Shown piece after piece: positions 60,001-64,000 of a stretch of DNA of 64,000 bases. The notes under the pieces were generated by a model. The model worked only from the letters and a program-made list of their open reading frames with translations. It was not told the DNA's origin and ran no database searches. A program made the translations under genes and the position numbers. Numbering within the stretch: position 1 is the stretch's first letter; every line of letters begins with the position of its first letter. Source of the DNA: Archegozetes longisetosus (lineage: Eukaryota > Arthropoda > Arachnida > Sarcoptiformes > Trhypochthoniidae); NCBI GenBank assembly GCA_018873245.2, contig JAEMBT020000007.1, forward strand, positions 11,305,129 to 11,369,128, given 5' to 3'.

Positions 60001-63000
60001 CATAACATTAATATTTACTAAGACTGAATAGAGTAGAAATAAGTTGATTCAAGCGATGATAATATATTGTGTGAGTTATGCGAATGATTTAGCATTATTG
60101 AAGATTGACGTTTAGCGCTGTATGCAACCAATAGAGCCATTCTAATTCAATAATACCACAGTAATTCAAACAAAAGTTTATTCTTTTCTTTCTTATGCAT
60201 AAAACAAGAATGAAAAATAAGAATAAAACTAAGTTTATCGAACATGAGTATTTTCAAACATTGCTTTTGTAGTAATTGTTTCTTACTATTAATATCACTT
60301 AAGTATTTTATTAGAAAACTTTTACGTATCAAAACTAATTGAACATGTATTGGGATTTATTATTGTTATTTTGAACATTGAAATATGCTTCAAGCATGAA
60401 GATGTTCTCATCCTTAAGAAGCTTTGTGTAGCGATGCCAAAACTGGATTATAGATTTTAGTTGGATTGTAGTTCACAAGTGCGCTAACCTCTAACGGCTT
60501 CACGATTACTAGTAGTTAGCTAGCATTGTTAGCCAGCAATATGATCATGTTCTGACCCACTCTCACTTGTATGAAAAAACTAAATTTCCATACAAATCTA
60601 TTCCGTCAAGTATTCAATAGAAAGTTTTTCCAGAAGTCCATTCAATTTCTAATTTTATTTTAGCAATATTTAAGACGCACAATGAAGCATCAAATTTTAT
60701 TAGCATTTCACAGGCGATATGTCAAAATAAAACTGTATACATAAAAAATAATAGCCATTATTTAGGACTCGAAGATTATGTTACTTTAATTTATTGCATG
60801 ACATGAAAAACTTGACTAAAACTTGACTCAAACTCATTTACTAACGTAGAAGTTGATCACTTATTTTCTTAACAGACGCTCTTAAGCGTCTTGTACTAAA
60901 GATTTTCTTTTTACAGTAGCAATAAATGCTTCGTATTGAAAGTTTCAATTCTAATTTCAAATATTTTAATATGAATTACTTTTTCATTATTATAGCACTG
61001 ATTATATTAAACAATTGATACGACATACGAGACAAATATTTGTATTGTTTATTAGTCATTTACTATATTTTGAAGATCGTGAACCCAAATAAAACTATTA
61101 GCATCAATATTATTATCAAAGCATTTTACTTTATATTTATTTTTAACTTTGGCTTCTATTTGATTTCATGTATTTGGTTGTTATCAGAATAATAAAAAAT
61201 AAATTATATGAAAATATGAAAATAGCTTTCATTTTTAAATATTTATATTAAATATTTCTAAGGCTTAATGAGGTTTTTACGATAAGTTGATGCACCCAAT
61301 CTATGTTTGTTATAATCTAAGTTATTGGCATCAAATTTAATTTTGATTTTTAGGAATTCCATCAGAACCTTAAACTTAAACTTTGTAGCAGACCATTAAA
61401 TTCAAGTTCTATTGAAGTGTTGCTTCAAGTCATCAAAGTAATCAAAAACTTATTCAATATTTACCTTCACCAGAGTCTATTAAATAAGTTATTTTTAAAA
61501 TGTAGATAATTTTGGCTAAAATTACAAAACTAAATTCAAAAGTTGAAGAAATTTTCAGGAATTTTTGATTATTAGGTAAAAGGCTAAATAAATTTGCAGA
61601 CTCATCAAATATGCGAATAGATTGTAGTTAACAGAAATAAGTCACACTTGTCAGATGTGACTTTTCAATCTGAACAAAATTTATACGAAAGATGAATCGA
61701 TTTGGACTAAAAATCTAAAATCTTGACGAATCTGTGAAAGAAATATAGCTCATAGAAAACACTTCCTGTTTCTAATTACCTGTCGTCAGTTATTAGCAAA
61801 CAATAATTTCGATATGCTTTCAATTGCTTCCGATTCTATATCGATAGTTGAATAGACAGAAAAAATACGTGTATTGTGTTGGATTGGCAAGTTTCAACAT
61901 AAATCAATGACTGCGTTGAATAGCATAACGAAAGCTGTTACCCGTCCGCTTAACAAGTTTTCAAGTAATCAAAAAAGGGGATAATGAAAATACACTATAA
62001 CTGTTATTATATGCTGATCTGCATTTCCTATTATGATTTATCATCGATTGTGAATGAATATAAAAAGAGTTACAAAGTAGTTAGAAAAATGCAAATCATA
62101 TCAATTGTACAAATAGGTCACTGCCATATTTTCCATTCGTCTCTTCCTGTATAACCGAATTCAAAATTTTGCTAATAGACTCGTGAGTATACCTTTAGAG
62201 GTGCTCATACATTAATACAGAGATCCTTTACTACGAGTTCAAGCACCTGATAATCTTAAAGAAGTTAAGTTAATTGACAATACGTTTTGTAATTTTGCAC
62301 TACGCTTATCGTCAGTATTATGACTTCGCTATAACAATATAAAGTAGATCGATGATTCAAATTTTTCTATTTATTCTTTAAACAACACAATAGATTTGAA
62401 AAATATAATCCTTATTATTTAAGATTTTTCATTTTCGGCAAGTTATTATTGGTGAAGAAATTATTTCTCTGGCCTTTTACAGTTTGGGATAAGAACCGAT
62501 ATACAATAAAGAATAGCTGTTACATTTTTGGTCATTTCAATCATACAAATACACCTAAATCTGTAATTTTATATTCTTTTTCAGGATAAATAACGTTTAT
62601 TTCAAACAATGAGCTCTCAATATCCTTATTATACGTTTAGGTATTTGATTGTTTGTTTTTGTGATATATCTACGATTTCTAATACAAAAGTGAATCATAA
62701 AATAATTTGCCATAATTTTGCAAATCTGATTTTTGATTGTTTCCTATATTCCCTCTAAATAAATAAAAGCCATTGTTCATTTCACATCTATCAAGTCATT
62801 TTACTTAAAAAATAAGATGCTTTTTATTTTAGGTTCAGTATTGAAAGAAACCGATTTAACGGTATATGTTCTAAACTGATAACTAGATTTGACGTTATCT
62901 CCACAATCACTTTTAGATATGTTATATTAAAGATTCTCATCTAATGATTATCTTTGAAAAACTTTTCACTCTAGGAGTTAATGGCCTGGAAATCAAATTG

Positions 63001-63368
63001 TCTATTTTCTCACTCATTCAACTCAGACAGAAGCTAATGTACGAGTATTCAGTATAAGAAAAAAAGTAAAATCCGGAGGCTTTACAGCGAAAATTTATTT
63101 GCTACAAGAAAGTGAAACGAGATTTCTAGAAAGAGAGAACAACTTTTTTTTTTAAATAATACATGTTTCGTTAACTTATAAATTACTTTTGTATAGAATA
63201 TCATTCCCTAAAATAGTTACTGACCACCAAATTTGGGTCAAATCAGGCATAGATTTTTGTGTCGACTGTCGAGAGGGAAACTTTTTGGGATACATTAAAT
63301 GCTAAACTTAGCTCTAAAAAGTAAAAACGTCTCAAAGTATTACGACTCTTAAACTCCTATTCAAAGGT
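57051..63368. other. Long gene-free stretch
   Basis: AT-rich with a moderately GC-richer patch at 57,050-57,120 upstream of the promoter. Short frames (57,626-57,811 plus, 60,147-60,332 minus) have no recognisable domain. No transposon ends were recognised. Confidence 0.4.
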
Positions 63369-63374
63369 TATATA
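63369..63374 (+). promoter_or_regulatory. TATA box of the 63.5-kb gene
   Basis: TATATA, about 84 bp before the ATG at 63,458, in the AT-rich leader of a gene whose paralogues also have TATA boxes. Confidence 0.45.
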
Positions 63375-63457
63375 CAGTAGAAGAAAGAGTCAATTTAATG
63401 CTGCGCTTCATTTAACAGTTGCTTTCGATTCAATCACTAGTTTATTAATTTTGAAAT

Positions 63458-63883
63458 ATGATATATTTTAAAAGCAGAAGTTTTATCTCATTATTTATTT
63501 TAATAATAATAGTGTCTGAAAGTGTTATTAATTTTCATTCAGTTAATGGCAAGAAAAAGAAGAAGGAAATCATTAAACTTTTAGCTGGTCTCGGAGTTGC
63601 AGCCATTTCTAAATTAAAGGATAAAAAGACATATGTTCCTGTGCCAATACCAGTGTCTAAATTACTTTATGTTGCTTTGGCTCTCAAAATGAAAAAGGAG
63701 GCAGAGAGTGAATATTATATAGTGGATGGAGTTCCAAAAACGCATCTGCATCTCGGTAAGAATTTTCATTGTTAACTTTGACCAACAATTTTGATTTTAC
63801 TTACACTGATTTTCGATTTTTCTCAAGATAAAGTTCATGTCAAAGGAAAGAAAAAACTTAAAAAATTCAAAATTCATTGGTAA
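63458..63883 (+). CDS. Secreted Lys-rich family member without Gly-rich tail (117 aa, 2 exons)
   Basis: Exon 1 63,458-63,755, intron with GT at 63,756 and AG at 63,826-63,827, exon 2 63,828-63,883 (phase 1). Exon 1 encodes MIYFKSRSF, a hydrophobic leader (ISLFILIIIVSES), HSVNG as probable cleavage site, then GKKKKKEIIKLLAGLGVAAI and LKDKKTYVPVPIPVSKLL. This matches the paralogues' order of leader, Lys cluster, Leu-rich helix, KKT and Pro stretch. A helical and then Tyr/His segment (EYYIVDGVPKTHLHL) follows. Exon 2 closes with a basic tail, VHVKGKKKLKKFKIHW. Without splicing the frame would end GKNFHC. It is the only family member here on the plus strand. Function is unknown; secretion is inferred. 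Confidence 0.8.
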
Positions 63884-64000
63884 TTATCGAGTCTTTAAGA
63901 TTGATCTTCAGGTCATCGGAAAATCGTTGTATATATAATGATAGCGATAACTATAACTGATCGATATCAAGAAGTACAATAACTATTGCTTTATCTTATC
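63884..64000. other. Downstream flank of the 63.5-kb gene
   Basis: This is the start of the 3' untranslated or intergenic sequence, and the window ends here. No poly(A) signal is visible. Confidence 0.3.

Overview
The window is AT-rich eukaryotic DNA with short spliced genes, TATA-box promoters and many decayed DNA transposons. An arthropod is the likeliest source: four genes encode secreted Lys-rich, Pro/Leu-rich and Gly/Tyr-rich proteins of a cuticle or secreted-matrix type, and the transposons are hAT, Tc1/mariner and a DUF7869-like family. The species cannot be named from the sequence. No rRNA, tRNA, CRISPR array or prokaryotic operon was seen.

Layout. 1-25,400 holds no intact host gene. 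It contains scattered inverted-repeat elements, a hAT transposase relic (10.7 kb), and a nested transposon stack at 12.3-18.4 kb. In that stack a decayed hAT-like element (13,724-18,439) was invaded by a 3.1-kb element carrying a broken DUF7869-like transposase (13,766-16,850, AATT target duplication), which itself took up a 481-bp TA-flanked element. Mariner-like elements with about 150-bp terminal repeats lie at 18.97-21.53 and 23.1-23.8 kb. At 25.7-26.2 kb is a broken ABHD17-type hydrolase pseudogene.

27.4-63.9 kb carries the real genes: three on the minus strand (27.4-28.4, 43.4-44.1, 52.7-56.8 kb) and one on the plus strand (63.46-63.88 kb). All four share a first exon that encodes a hydrophobic leader and then a Lys-rich segment; in three of them a Pro/Leu stretch follows. 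Three continue into different Gly/Tyr-rich exons, and the fourth ends in a short basic tail. They look like one expanded family with a common secretion module and variable C-terminal matrix modules. Intron phases join correctly in every model. TATA boxes precede all four, and in two genes the TATA-to-ATG distance is identical (184 bp). Between the genes lie large stretches without recognisable content, plus a second mobile-element cluster at 33.7-40.6 kb. That cluster includes two tandem MITEs sharing one TA, a 1.2-kb palindrome carrying a 441-bp insertion with a perfect 9-bp duplication, and hAT MITEs.

Splice models, family names and element boundaries were worked out by eye and have not been tested against RNA or databases.
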